From assembly GCF_000019725.1 (NCBI RefSeq), contig NC_010505.1, forward strand, positions 3,041,001-3,105,000: a stretch of DNA of 64,000 nt. Direction: 5' to 3'. The notes below the pieces were generated by a model that was not told where the DNA came from, ran no database searches, and worked only from the letters and a program-made list of their open reading frames with translations. Position 1 is the stretch's first letter. Each line of letters starts with the position of its first letter. Origin of the DNA: Methylobacterium radiotolerans JCM 2831 (GTDB lineage Bacteria; Pseudomonadota; Alphaproteobacteria; Rhizobiales; Beijerinckiaceae). Shown here piece by piece: positions 34,612 to 43,760 of this stretch. The translations under genes and the position numbers were made by a program.

Positions 34612-35562
34612 ATGTCCGCCCCGATCCGTCGCCTTCTCCTGGCCGGCTTCACGGTCCTCGCCCTCGCCTCCACCGCGCACGCCCAGGGCCGCGGCCCGGT
34701 GGGCGAGGCCGGGATCGACGGGTTCGGCGATGACGGTCAGCTCTACCAGGATCAGAACGGCGCGCTCTACGTCCGTCGCGGCGGCCGCTACCTGCCCTAT
34801 ACCGGCCGCACCGACTTCGTGCGCCCGGCACCGCCGCGCCCCGCCGCGCAGGCCCCGGTCGCGCCGCCGCCGGCCGCCACCCTGGAGACGGACGATCCGA
34901 CGGTTCCGGCCCGCCCGGGCAGCGTGCCGCCGGCAGAGGGCCTGTCGCCCCTGGAGGCCGCCAAGGCCAAGGCCGTCCTCCGCGCGCCCGACAACGAGCC
35001 GATCGACTACGCCAAGGTTTACGGCCCGATCACGGACGACGTGTTCCCGGTCCAGGCGTTCAATTACAAGAAGATGAACCCCGCGTTCCTCCGCCAGGAG
35101 ATCGCCTATCACGGGCCCTACGAGCCGGGGACGATCATCGTGGACCCGCGGGCGCACCAGCTCACCCTGGTCGAGGCGAACGGTCGGGCCCGGCGCTACG
35201 GCGTCGGCGTCGGCAAGCAGGGCTTCTCGTGGTCGGGTACCGCGACGGTGAACTCCAAGCAGGCCTGGCCGGACTGGTACCCGCCGAAGGAGATGATCGC
35301 CCGCAGCCCGAAGCTCGCCAGCGAGGTCGACAAGCTGCAGAGCGGCCTCGGTGTCGCCGGCGGCCTGCGCAACCCGCTCGGGGCCCGCGCCATGTACCTC
35401 TGGCAGGGCAACAAGGACACGCTGTTCCGCATCCACGGGACGCTGGAGCCCTTCTCCATCGGCAAGAGCGTGTCGTCGGGCTGTATCCGGATGATCAATC
35501 AGGACGCGATCGACCTGTTCAGCCGCGTCCCCGTCGGCAGCAAGGTGGTAGTGCTGAACTGA
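34612..35562 (+). CDS. Periplasmic L,D-transpeptidase (YkuD/ErfK family)
   Basis: A 316-residue exported cell-wall enzyme that would form 3-3 peptidoglycan crosslinks or attach proteins to the wall. The signal peptide MSAPIRRLLLAGFTVLALAS ends with a probable cut after STAHA near residue 25. A Pro/Ala-rich linker spans about residues 70-115. The YkuD domain runs from about 180 to the end: TIIVDPRAHQLTLVE, then FRIHGTLEPFSIG and the catalytic SSGCIRM near 290, whose Cys is the nucleophile. The ATG at 34612 is preferred over one at 34513 because the signal peptide begins there. Convergent with glpX. Confidence 0.9.
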   Translation: MSAPIRRLLLAGFTVLALASTAHAQGRGPVGEAGIDGFGDDGQLYQDQNGALYVRRGGRYLPYTGRTDFVRPAPPRPAAQAPVAPPPAATLETDDPTVPARPGSVPPAEGLSPLEAAKAKAVLRAPDNEPIDYAKVYGPITDDVFPVQAFNYKKMNPAFLRQEIAYHGPYEPGTIIVDPRAHQLTLVEANGRARRYGVGVGKQGFSWSGTATVNSKQAWPDWYPPKEMIARSPKLASEVDKLQSGLGVAGGLRNPLGARAMYLWQGNKDTLFRIHGTLEPFSIGKSVSSGCIRMINQDAIDLFSRVPVGSKVVVLN

Positions 35563-35619
35563 AGCCGGGCCGAACCGTCGGACTGAACGCCGCCGGTCGC
35601 GGACCGGCGGCCCGCGGGA

Positions 35620-36603
35620 TCAGGTCAGCCCGCGGCGGTGCTCGCCGAGGATCCGCCGCACCGTCCCGGCCTCGGACCGGTAGACCAGGGTCTCGGTCTG
35701 GATCCGGTCCGGCCTGAAGCGCACGCCGCGCAGGAGCGCCCCGTCGGTGATGCCCGTGGCGGCCACGATGACGTCACCGCTCGCGAGGTCGGTCAGGTCG
35801 TATTTCCGGTCGAGATTCTCGATGCCCATCTCGGCGGCCCGGCGCCGCCGGTCCGGGGTATCCAGGATCAGGCGCCCCTGCATCTGGCCGCCGATGCAGC
35901 GCATCGCGGCGGCCGCCAGCACGCCCTCGGGCGCCGCGCCGGTCCCGAGATACAGGTCGATGCCCGTCTCCTCGGGGCTCGCCGTGAAGATGATCCCGGC
36001 GATGTCGCCGTCCGAGATCAGGCGCACCGCCGCGCCGGCCGCCCGCACCTCGGCCACGAGGGCCGCGTGCCGCGGCCGGTCGAGGATCAGGGCGGTGATC
36101 TGCTTCGGATCGACGCCCTTGGCCCTGGCCAGCGCCAGGATGTTGTCGGTCGGGCTGGCGTCGAGATCGACGAGCCCGGGCGGGTAGCCGGGCCCGATGG
36201 CGATCTTCTGCATGTAGACGTCGGGCGCGGCGAGGAGCGAGCCGCGCTCCGCCATGGCCATGACCGCGATGGCGCCGGGCATGTCCTTGGCGCAGAGGGT
36301 CGTGCCCTCCAGCGGATCGACCGCGATGTCGACCTCGGGCCCTTCCCCGAGACCGAGCTGCTCGCCGATGAACAGCATCGGCGCCTGATCGCGCTCCCCC
36401 TCCCCGATCACCACGGTGCCGCGGATCGGCAGGCCGTTGAGTTCGTCGCGCATCGCGTCGACCGCCGCCTGGTCGGCCGCCTTCTCGTCGCCCTGGCCGC
36501 GCAATCGGGCGGCGGCGATGGCGGCACGCTCCGTCACGCGGGCCAGTTCGAGGGCGAGCGTGCGCGGGACGCCGCGCGATGCCGGCTTGGGGGCCTCTTC
36601 CAT
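35620..36603 (-). CDS. glpX: Fructose-1,6-bisphosphatase class II (GlpX)
   Basis: A 327-residue Li-sensitive type phosphatase converting fructose-1,6-bisphosphate (possibly also sedoheptulose-1,7-bisphosphate) to the monophosphate in gluconeogenesis or carbon assimilation. Metal and phosphate motifs are present: GTVVIGEGERDQAPML near residue 60, VDIAVDPLEGTTLCA near 93, and DLYLGTGAAPEGVLAAAAMR near 215. It lies 145 bp after hom on the same strand, the arrangement usual in alphaproteobacteria. The gap holds a small imperfect hairpin built on TCCGA and TCGGA. Confidence 0.93.
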   Translation of the reverse strand: MEEAPKPASRGVPRTLALELARVTERAAIAAARLRGQGDEKAADQAAVDAMRDELNGLPIRGTVVIGEGERDQAPMLFIGEQLGLGEGPEVDIAVDPLEGTTLCAKDMPGAIAVMAMAERGSLLAAPDVYMQKIAIGPGYPPGLVDLDASPTDNILALARAKGVDPKQITALILDRPRHAALVAEVRAAGAAVRLISDGDIAGIIFTASPEETGIDLYLGTGAAPEGVLAAAAMRCIGGQMQGRLILDTPDRRRRAAEMGIENLDRKYDLTDLASGDVIVAATGITDGALLRGVRFRPDRIQTETLVYRSEAGTVRRILGEHRRGLT

Positions 36604-36748
36604 GGTTTCCTGCCTCTGGCCGGGTCCGATCTTGGGGTCGGATCCCGGATGGATACCGTCGGATGACGGCCGCGCAGCGTATACGCCGGTTCGCTAAGGC
36701 CCACTATCCTGCATCAAGCGGTGGCGGGTCACGCTACCGTATGCACTG

Positions 36749-38065
36749 TTATTCACGCTCGATCCGGATCAGCTGCGGCGGCTCCGCCAGCAGCCCGTCG
36801 GCGCCGATGGCGTCGAGCGCGTCGCGGATGTTGCCCTCGGTCGCCGCGTAGGTGATCAGCACCAGCGGCACGGGCCGGCCGGAGCGGCCGCGCGGATCGG
36901 CCTCCGGCCCCTCGACGCGGCGCTGCAGGATGCTCTCCAGGGAGATGGATCGCTCGGCCATCCGCTGCGCGACGCCGGCCGCGACGCCGGGGCGGTCGTG
37001 GACGGTGAGGCGGATGTAGTAGCCGCCCTCGTGACGCTGCATCTCCACGCGCTCGCTGGCGCGCATCGCCGCGGCCGGAACGCCGAAGGTCGGGCGGATC
37101 ACGCCGCGCGCCACGTCGGCGATGTCGGCCACCACCGCGGAGGCCGTGGCCTCGCCGCCGGCGCCGGGACCGATCAGGGTGAGCTCGCCCACCGCGTCCG
37201 CGTCGATCGTCACGGCGTTCGTGACGCCCATGACCTGCGCGATCGCCGAGGATTTCGGCACCATGGTCGGGTGGACCCGCTGCTCGATGCCGGCCTCGGT
37301 CGCCTGCGCGACGCCGAGCAGCTTGATCCGGTAGCCGAGCTCGTCCGCCATGCGGAGGTCGAGGGGTTGCACCCGGGAGATGCCCTCCACTGACACGCCG
37401 TCCGCGTCGACCGCGGTCCCGAAGGCGAGGCTCGTCAGGATCGCGAGCTTGTGCGCGGTGTCGAACCCCTCGACGTCGAAGGTCGGGTCCGCCTCGGCGT
37501 AGCCCAGGGCCTGCGCGTCCTTCAGGCAGGCCTCGAAGGTCAGCCCCTCGCGCTCCATGCGGCTGAGGATGTAATTGCAGGTGCCGTTGAGGATCCCGTA
37601 GACGCGGGAGACCGCGTTGCCCGGCAGGCCCTCGCGCAGGGTCTTGATCACCGGGATGCCGCCGGCCACCGCCGCCTCGAAGGCGAGGGCCACGCCCTTC
37701 GCCTCGGCCTGCGCGGCCAGGGCGGCGCCGTGGCGGGCCAGCAGCGCCTTGTTGGCGGTCACCACCGGCTTGCCCGCCTCGAGCGCCGCCTCGACCACCG
37801 CCTTGGCGGGCCCCTCGGCGCCGCCGATCAGCTCGACCACGCAGTCGACGGCTTCCGACCGGGCGAGCGCCACCGGGTCGTCGAACCACGCGATGCCGGA
37901 CAGGTCGAGGCCGCGGTCCCGGCCGCGGTCGCGCGAGGAGACCGCGGTGACGCGGATGTCGAGGCCCGCCGCAGCGAAGGCGGCGCGGCGGCGCTCGACC
38001 ATCCGGACCACGGACGCACCGACGGTCCCGAGTCCGGCGATCCCGAGGCGAAAGCTCACTGTCAT
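36749..38065 (-). CDS. hom: Homoserine dehydrogenase with ACT domain
   Basis: A 438-residue enzyme reducing aspartate semialdehyde to homoserine, the branch point to threonine and methionine. The N-terminal Rossmann domain shows LGIAGLGTVGASVV near residue 7. NKALLARHG follows, then the signature GILNGTCNYILSRM near 170 and YAEADPTFDVEGFDTAHKL near 198, which includes the catalytic Lys and Asp. The last 80 residues form an ACT domain for threonine feedback (YYIRLTVHDRPGVAAGVA). The start at 38065 is chosen over an upstream in-frame ATG at 38119 because the Rossmann strand begins there. glpX follows on the same strand. Confidence 0.94.
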   Translation of the reverse strand: MTVSFRLGIAGLGTVGASVVRMVERRRAAFAAAGLDIRVTAVSSRDRGRDRGLDLSGIAWFDDPVALARSEAVDCVVELIGGAEGPAKAVVEAALEAGKPVVTANKALLARHGAALAAQAEAKGVALAFEAAVAGGIPVIKTLREGLPGNAVSRVYGILNGTCNYILSRMEREGLTFEACLKDAQALGYAEADPTFDVEGFDTAHKLAILTSLAFGTAVDADGVSVEGISRVQPLDLRMADELGYRIKLLGVAQATEAGIEQRVHPTMVPKSSAIAQVMGVTNAVTIDADAVGELTLIGPGAGGEATASAVVADIADVARGVIRPTFGVPAAAMRASERVEMQRHEGGYYIRLTVHDRPGVAAGVAQRMAERSISLESILQRRVEGPEADPRGRSGRPVPLVLITYAATEGNIRDALDAIGADGLLAEPPQLIRIERE

Positions 38066-38174
38066 GACCCCTTCCGTGCCCGGGCGACCGTGTTGGGCCG
38101 GGCGCCCGATGCGGCGCACTTCTGCAAGAATTCCGCCCCGCCCGCAAGGAATTGGCCCGGGACCGCGGGGCGTG

Positions 38175-38861
38175 TCACCCGGCGGTCTCCCGGTGGCGGA
38201 TCGCCGTCGCCACGAGGGCGTACAGGACGACGGCGTTCAGCACATGCCAGAGCGGGTGCGTGCCGGTCGGCAGCAGCGCGCAGGCCGCCCGGTCGCCGGT
38301 CCGCGCCGCCAGCGAGATCAGGAAGAGCAGGCCGATGCCGGCGAGCCGCCGCCCGGTCCCGACGAAGCGCTCCTCCGGCCGCCGCGCGGCCGCCCAGGCG
38401 ACGCCGAACAGCGCCAGCAGGGCGGGCAGGTAGTCGACCGAGCCGTTGGTGAGCCGCGCGACGTCGAGGCCGGTCAGGCCGTCGAGAAGAGGCGTGAGCG
38501 CGAAGCCGAGGAGGGCGAACCCCCCGGTCGCCGCCGCGACCCGGACCGGCGCCAGCCGCAGGAACCGGGACAGCGCCAGCGCGAGATAGGCGTAGATGAA
38601 CAGCGCGATCGGCACGACGTCGGCGAGCATCGCCCAGTAGACCGCCAGGGTGTGGAACAGGAACGAGCCGACGCCCACCGCAGCGATCAGGGCCGCCAGC
38701 CCGAGGCAGGTCCGGTCCGGCGGATCGGCCGCGGCGGCGCGCCGCGCCGCGGCGGCGGCGGCCAGCAGGAAGGCCGCGTTCGACAGCGCGTTCGCGGGCT
38801 CGGCCCAGAAGTCCGGCCCGCCCCGCTCGCAGTAAGCCGACACCGGCTCGAACCAGTTCAT
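38175..38861 (-). CDS. Ceramidase-like integral membrane protein
   Basis: A 228-residue membrane protein with about seven hydrophobic segments. The alkaline-ceramidase/CREST superfamily residues are visible: AYCERGGPDFWAEPANALSN near residue 8, GSFLFHTLAVYWAMLADVVP with Ser, His and Asp near 66, and GTHPLWHVLNA with the paired His near 203. These residues bind the catalytic metal in the family. Bacterial members are poorly characterised, and the substrate need not be ceramide. It stands alone, divergent from the exonuclease gene. Confidence 0.8.
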   Translation of the reverse strand: MNWFEPVSAYCERGGPDFWAEPANALSNAAFLLAAAAAARRAAAADPPDRTCLGLAALIAAVGVGSFLFHTLAVYWAMLADVVPIALFIYAYLALALSRFLRLAPVRVAAATGGFALLGFALTPLLDGLTGLDVARLTNGSVDYLPALLALFGVAWAAARRPEERFVGTGRRLAGIGLLFLISLAARTGDRAACALLPTGTHPLWHVLNAVVLYALVATAIRHRETAG

Positions 38862-38956
38862 CCGCCGACCCTACTTCCCCGTCCTTGCGCCGGGATGGCC
38901 TTGTCAGCGCGACGCGAAGCGCGGATGACGGCCGGGCGGCGACCGGAAGCGAGGCG

Positions 38957-39751
38957 ATGCGGATCACCACCTGGAACGTCAACTCGATCAAGCAGCGGCT
39001 CCCGCACCTGCTCGGCTTCCTGGAGGAGGCGCGGCCCGACGTGGTCTGCCTGCAGGAGCTCAAGTGCCAGGACGAGTCCTTCCCGCGGGCCGACATCGAG
39101 GCGGCGGGCTACGCGGTCGAGACGCTGGGGCAGAAGGCTTATAACGGTGTGGCCCTGCTGGTCCGGGCGCCGCTGGCCATGTCGAAGATCCGGCGCGGGC
39201 TCCCGGGCGACGCGGACGACGCGCAGGCCCGCTACATCGAGGCGCTGATCTCCGGCGCGGACACGCGCCCGGTGCGCGTGGCGTCGATCTACCTGCCGAA
39301 CGGCAACCCGGTGGACAGCCCGAAATACCCGTACAAGCTCGCCTTCCTGGAGCGGCTGCGGCTCCACGCCCGGGCGCTGCTGGAGGACGAGATCGCGGTG
39401 GTGCTGGCGGGCGACTACAACGTCATCCCGGAGGCGGCCGACGCGGCCGATCCGGAGGCGTGGCGCTCGGACGCCCTGTTCCTCGGGACGACCCGGGCGG
39501 CGTTCCGGGCGATCCTCGCCGAGGGCTACACCGACGCCCTGCGCGCCTGCGATCCGCGCGACGGGCTCTACACCTTCTGGGATTATCAGGCCGGGTGCTG
39601 GCAGCGGAACGCCGGCATCCGCATCGACCACCTGCTGCTCTCGCCCCAGGCCGGCGACCGCCTGGTCTCGGCCTCGGTCCAGAAGCACTTGCGCGGGCTC
39701 GACAAGCCGTCGGACCATGTTCCGGTCACGGCGGAGCTGGCGGCCGGGTAG
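38957..39751 (+). CDS. xth: Exodeoxyribonuclease III / AP endonuclease
   Basis: A 264-residue DNA repair nuclease that cuts at abasic sites and removes 3' blocks. The catalytic motifs are in order: TTWNVNSIKQRLPHLL at the start (Asn), CLQELKCQDESFP near residue 35 (Glu), YLPNGNP near 110, AGDYNVIPEAADAAD near 148 (Asp/Asn) and SDHVPVTAEL at the end (Asp-His). The ATG at 38957 is chosen because homology begins there. It is followed 23 bp later by a glutathione transferase gene. Confidence 0.94.
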   Translation: MRITTWNVNSIKQRLPHLLGFLEEARPDVVCLQELKCQDESFPRADIEAAGYAVETLGQKAYNGVALLVRAPLAMSKIRRGLPGDADDAQARYIEALISGADTRPVRVASIYLPNGNPVDSPKYPYKLAFLERLRLHARALLEDEIAVVLAGDYNVIPEAADAADPEAWRSDALFLGTTRAAFRAILAEGYTDALRACDPRDGLYTFWDYQAGCWQRNAGIRIDHLLLSPQAGDRLVSASVQKHLRGLDKPSDHVPVTAELAAG

Positions 39752-39774
39752 AGCCGCGATCGGGGGAAACGACG

Positions 39775-40398
39775 ATGATCATCTACGGCAGCAGCGTGTC
39801 GCCCTACGTGCGCAAGGTGCTCGTGGCGCTCTACGAGAAGGACGTCGCGTTCGAGCATCGCCCGGTCGGCTTCCACGCGCCGGATCCGGACTTCCGGGCC
39901 GCGAGCCCGATGGGGAAGATCCCCGCGATGGAGGATGCCGGGTATCGCCTCGCCGATTCGAGCGCGATCCTCGACTATCTCGAGCGGCAGCATCCGGCGC
40001 CCGCGCTGATCCCCGAGGACGCGCGGGACGCCGCCCGCGCCCGCTGGTTCGACAAGTTCGGCGAGTGCGAGCTGACCCGCCAGGTGCTCGTGCCGTTCGT
40101 CGAGCGCTTCCTGAAGCCGCGCCTGTTCAAGGTCGAGGGCGACGAGGCGCTGGCGCAGCGGACCGTCGACACGGCGCTGCCGCCGCTGTTCGACTACCTC
40201 GAATCGCAGATCGGCGGGCCCTACCTCGTCGGCGGCCGGTTCGGCATCGCCGACATCGCCGTGGCGGCGCCGTTCCACAACCTGCGGCTGGCCAAGGTCG
40301 CGGTCGACGGCGCCCGCTGGCCGAAGCTCGCCGACTGGGTCGCGGCGACGCTCGAGCGGCCGTCCTTCACCGCGGCGATCGCCGCGGCGAAGAGCTGA
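39775..40398 (+). CDS. Glutathione S-transferase family protein
   Basis: A 207-residue cytosolic protein. The thioredoxin-like N-terminal domain (about residues 1-77) begins MIIYGSSVSPYVRKVLVAL, where a Ser takes the usual catalytic position, and has the cis-Pro/SNAIL-type contact PMGKIPAMEDAGYRLADSSAI. The helical C-terminal domain (about 88-200) holds GRFGIADIAVAAPFHN, the N-capping box. The start follows GGGGGAAACGACG. Runs with xth in a two-gene unit. The detoxification substrate is unknown. Confidence 0.9.
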   Translation: MIIYGSSVSPYVRKVLVALYEKDVAFEHRPVGFHAPDPDFRAASPMGKIPAMEDAGYRLADSSAILDYLERQHPAPALIPEDARDAARARWFDKFGECELTRQVLVPFVERFLKPRLFKVEGDEALAQRTVDTALPPLFDYLESQIGGPYLVGGRFGIADIAVAAPFHNLRLAKVAVDGARWPKLADWVAATLERPSFTAAIAAAKS

Positions 40399-40405
40399 GG
40401 GCGGC

Positions 40406-41308
40406 TCAGCGCCGCTTGCGGATCGAGCCCACGGTCTGGAGCTGCGTCTGCGCCTCGGCGCGGTCGTCCTCGCTGGCGGCCGCCCAGTTCTTCTCGTAGA
40501 GCGCGACGATCCAGTCGTCCTTGCGGCTCTCGGCGCCTTCCCGGGCGAGGGAGAGCCACATCAGGCCCCGCACCCGCTGGATCGGGATGCCGCCCAGGCC
40601 GTTGACCAGCATGTCGCCGAGCAGCGCCTGCGCCGGATGGTGGCCCTTCTCGGCGGCGAGGTTGAACCAGCGCGCGGCCTGCCGCGGGTCGGCCTCGACG
40701 CCGGTGCCGTCGAGGTAGAGCCGGGCGAGATTGTACTGCGCGTTGGGGTCCCCGTAGTAGGACGCCGCGTAGTTGAACATGTCGTAGGCGCGCTCGGGAT
40801 TGGGGCGCACGTAGGTGCCCTTGATTCCCTCCAGGAAGTAGGTGCCCAGCGCCGTGAAGGCGCTGCCCAGGACCGCCGAGTTCTGCGGATCGGGCCCGTC
40901 GTCGGTGCTGGCATCGGCGATCCGCGAGAAGAACTCGAACGCCTTCAGGTCGTCGTGCGGGACGCCGTCGCCGTCGGCATACATCCGGCCGAGCTTCCAC
41001 AGCGCCAGGGCGTGGCCCTGGCCGGCCGCGTACTCGAGGGCGCGGGCGGCACCCTGCTTGTCGCCGGCATTGTACTCCCGCATGCCGGCCCGGAGCGCGT
41101 CCTTGGCCGAGCGGTAGCTCTTGTCGGCGACCGGGACCTGCACGGGCGTGCGGACATTGGCGTCGAGGGCGCGCGACGGCGTGACCGGCAGCGCGAGCAG
41201 GGCGAGCGCCCAGGCCGCGACCGCGAGCCCGCCGACGCACCGGAACCGACCGGGATCGGCCCCGGCCGGCGCCCGGCGCCGGCTGAGGTCAGTCCTAGAC
41301 GTCCGCAT
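40406..41308 (-). CDS. exoR: ExoR-like periplasmic Sel1-repeat regulator
   Basis: A 300-residue exported protein with three to four Sel1-type TPR repeats. The N-terminal hydrophobic stretch GGLAVAAWALALLALPV (about residues 27-43) and TPSRALD mark the signal. Repeats include AARALEYAAGQGHALALWKL, GRMYADGDGVPHDD, QYNLARLYLDGTGV and ARWFNLAAEKGHHPAQ. From memory it resembles rhizobial ExoR, the periplasmic inhibitor of the ExoS/ChvI system that controls exopolysaccharide and motility. The ATG at 41308 is preferred to GTG at 41329 because AAGGAGA lies at the right distance. The start and its ribosome site lie inside the last codons of ilvD (14-bp overlap). Confidence 0.8.
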   Translation of the reverse strand: MRTSRTDLSRRRAPAGADPGRFRCVGGLAVAAWALALLALPVTPSRALDANVRTPVQVPVADKSYRSAKDALRAGMREYNAGDKQGAARALEYAAGQGHALALWKLGRMYADGDGVPHDDLKAFEFFSRIADASTDDGPDPQNSAVLGSAFTALGTYFLEGIKGTYVRPNPERAYDMFNYAASYYGDPNAQYNLARLYLDGTGVEADPRQAARWFNLAAEKGHHPAQALLGDMLVNGLGGIPIQRVRGLMWLSLAREGAESRKDDWIVALYEKNWAAASEDDRAEAQTQLQTVGSIRKRR

Positions 41309-43025
41309 AGCTCTGCGTCTCCTTGGCACCTCCCGGATGGGTGACGGCGCCGTACAGGGCCGGGCCGACGCCCTGCGCGTATTTCCAGAGGTAGCCGGAG
41401 GTCGCGGTGTTGGGCCGCGCGGTCCAGGCCTTGCGGCGCTCGGCCAGTTCCGCGTCGGACAGGGCGACGCTGAGCGTGCCCTGGATCGCGTCGAGGGTGA
41501 TCACGTCGCCGTCGCGGAGCAGCCCGATCGGGCCGCCCACGGCGGCCTCGGGGCCGACATGGCCGACGCAGAAGCCCCGGGTCGCGCCCGAGAAGCGCCC
41601 GTCGGTGATCAGCGCGACCTTGTCGCCCATGCCCTGGCCGTAGAGGGCCGCGGTGGTCGACAGCATCTCGCGCATGCCGGGGCCGCCCCGCGGACCCTCG
41701 TAGCGGATCACGAGGACGTCGCCTTCCTTGTAGCTGCGCGCCTGCACGGCCGCGAAGCAGGCCTCCTCGCCGTCGAACACGCGGGCCGGGCCGGTGAAGA
41801 CCTGCTTCTCGGCCGGGATGCCGGCGACCTTCACGATCGCGCCCTCGGGGGCGAGGTTGCCCTTGAGGCCGACGACGCCGCCGGTCGGGGTGATCGGGCG
41901 GTTGGCCGGGTAGACCACGTCCTGGTCCGGGTTCCAGGTCACCCGGTCCATGTTCTCCGCGATGGTGCGGCCGGTGACCGTCATGCAGTCGCCGTGCATG
42001 AAGCCGTGGTCGAGGAGCGTCTTCATCAGCAGCGGGATGCCGCCGACCTCGAACATGTCCTTGGCGACATAGCGCCCGCCGGGCTTCAGGTCGGCGATGT
42101 AGGGCGTGCGCCGGAAGATCTCGGCCACGTCGAACAGCGTGAACTCGATGCCGCACTCGTGCGCGATCGCCGGCAGGTGCAGCGCCGCGTTGGTCGAGCC
42201 GCCCGAGGCCGCCACCACCGTGGCGGCGTTCTCCAGGGCCTTGCGGGTGACGATGTCGCGCGGGCGGATGCGCTTCTCCAGAAGCTCCATCACCTTCTCG
42301 CCGGCGGTCGCGCAGAACTTGTCGCGGATCTCGTAGGGGGCCGGGGCGCCGGCCGAGTACGGCAGCGCCAGGCCGATCGCCTCGGAGACGGTCGCCATGG
42401 TGTTGGCGGTGAACTGCGCGCCGCAGGCGCCGGCCGACGGGCAGGCGACCTGCTCCAGCTCGTCGAGATCCTCGAGGCTCATGTCGCCGACGGCCACCTT
42501 GCCGACCGCCTCGAACAGGTCCTGAACGGTCACGGGCTTGCCACGGAACGAGCCCGGCAGGATCGAGCCGCCGTAGATGAAGATCGAGGGCACGTTCAGG
42601 CGGACCATCGCCATCATCATGCCGGGCAGCGACTTGTCGCAGCCCGCCAGACCCACGAGGGCGTCGTAGGCGTGGCCGCGCATGGTCAGCTCGACCGAGT
42701 CGGCGATAACCTCCCGCGACGGCAGCGACGCGCGCATGCCGCCGTGGCCCATGGCGATGCCGTCGGTGACGGTGATCGTGCAGAACTCGCGCGGCGTCCC
42801 GTTGGCGGCGGCGACGCCCTTCTTCACCGCCTGCGCCTGGCGCATCAGCGAGATGTTGCAGGGCGCGGCCTCGTTCCAGCACGAGGCGACACCCACCAGC
42901 GGCTGGTGGATCTGCTCGCGGGTCAGGCCCATGGCGTAGAGGTAGGAGCGGTGCGGGGCGCGGTCGGGCCCCTCCGTGACGTGGCGGCTCGGCAGCTTCG
43001 ACTTGTCGTTCAAACGCGTCACCAT
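41295..43025 (-). CDS. ilvD: Dihydroxy-acid dehydratase
   Basis: A 576-residue Fe-S dehydratase of isoleucine/valine biosynthesis. The cluster Cys residues are in VGVASCWNEAAPCN near residue 48, LVGLAGCDKSLPGMMMA near 122 and CPSAGACGAQFTANTM near 194. GGSTNAALHLPAIAHE and DGRFSGATRGFCVGHVGPEA at the C-terminal side match the biosynthetic branch, unlike the XylD-like protein at 17576. The upstream 735 bp is empty, and the exoR-like gene starts inside its 3' end, so both are probably on one transcript. Confidence 0.95.
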   Translation of the reverse strand: MVTRLNDKSKLPSRHVTEGPDRAPHRSYLYAMGLTREQIHQPLVGVASCWNEAAPCNISLMRQAQAVKKGVAAANGTPREFCTITVTDGIAMGHGGMRASLPSREVIADSVELTMRGHAYDALVGLAGCDKSLPGMMMAMVRLNVPSIFIYGGSILPGSFRGKPVTVQDLFEAVGKVAVGDMSLEDLDELEQVACPSAGACGAQFTANTMATVSEAIGLALPYSAGAPAPYEIRDKFCATAGEKVMELLEKRIRPRDIVTRKALENAATVVAASGGSTNAALHLPAIAHECGIEFTLFDVAEIFRRTPYIADLKPGGRYVAKDMFEVGGIPLLMKTLLDHGFMHGDCMTVTGRTIAENMDRVTWNPDQDVVYPANRPITPTGGVVGLKGNLAPEGAIVKVAGIPAEKQVFTGPARVFDGEEACFAAVQARSYKEGDVLVIRYEGPRGGPGMREMLSTTAALYGQGMGDKVALITDGRFSGATRGFCVGHVGPEAAVGGPIGLLRDGDVITLDAIQGTLSVALSDAELAERRKAWTARPNTATSGYLWKYAQGVGPALYGAVTHPGGAKETQSYADV

Positions 43026-43760
43026 GACTTCAGACCAAGCCTTCGCAGCCGATCCCGAGGGTGCGTTGAACCGCGGCGCGTCGCCGTTCGCGAAGCGCCG
43101 GGAAATCCGTCCGCGTACTCGGGAAGTCCTCGTTTCCGAACGGTAAATCGTTGTCGAGATTGCCGTTTACCGCGGATCTTGAGGTGGGCCCGGACTATGG
43201 CGGGATCGCGGCGTTTACGGGCAGGTCTCGGGGCGGAGCGGGGATCGTTTTACGGTGTTGCGACCCCGCCACAGCCACGCTTGCGGCGAATTCGCCGGCG
43301 GCGACAAGATGAAGGACAATGGCCGGGCGCGAATGGGGCGCTCCGACGATGCGCAACTTGTCTTCAGGCAGGCCGAGGATCTCCCGGGCGCGATCCCCAG
43401 GAAACGCGGCAATACGGCGCCCGGAAAGTCGCGGCATCACTATCCATCCGCGGGGATGGCGCCGACAATACGCCGGCGCACGCGCCGAGCGACCTGCCGC
43501 GATCCAGGCGCGACGAGGCCGGCGCCCGCCGTTGCTTGAGGCTCGCGAGGCCGTCGGGCCCGCGGAGCGGCGGGATCCGCGCCCGTTCGTGAGGTGCGGC
43601 CGGCCTGACCGAGCGGCGCCGGCGCCGCTCTCCGCCGCCGATCTGACGGCTCCCGCTGGCCCGCACGCGGCATGCGGCGACCGGCACGGTCAACCCGTCC
43701 GTCGCCGCGCGTCCGGGATCACAGGATCACACGACGCCGTGATCGCTGCCGGACCTGCGC
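43026..43760. other. 735-bp stretch without a supportable gene
   Basis: Lies between the divergent-facing start of ilvD and the stop of the transglutaminase gene. It holds a small inverted repeat CGGTAAA (43141-43147) and TTTACCG (43166-43172) about 115 bp upstream of ilvD, possibly a promoter element. Overlapping ORFs on both strands (for example 43195-43440 minus, 81 codons, and 43309-43539 plus) show no recognised domain, and neither has clear support. Confidence 0.5.

Noticed and set aside
43195..43440. 81-codon minus-strand ORF in the empty gap near ilvD
   Set aside because: No domain, no ribosome site seen, and a similar-sized ORF overlaps it on the other strand; kept only as a possibility in the findings.
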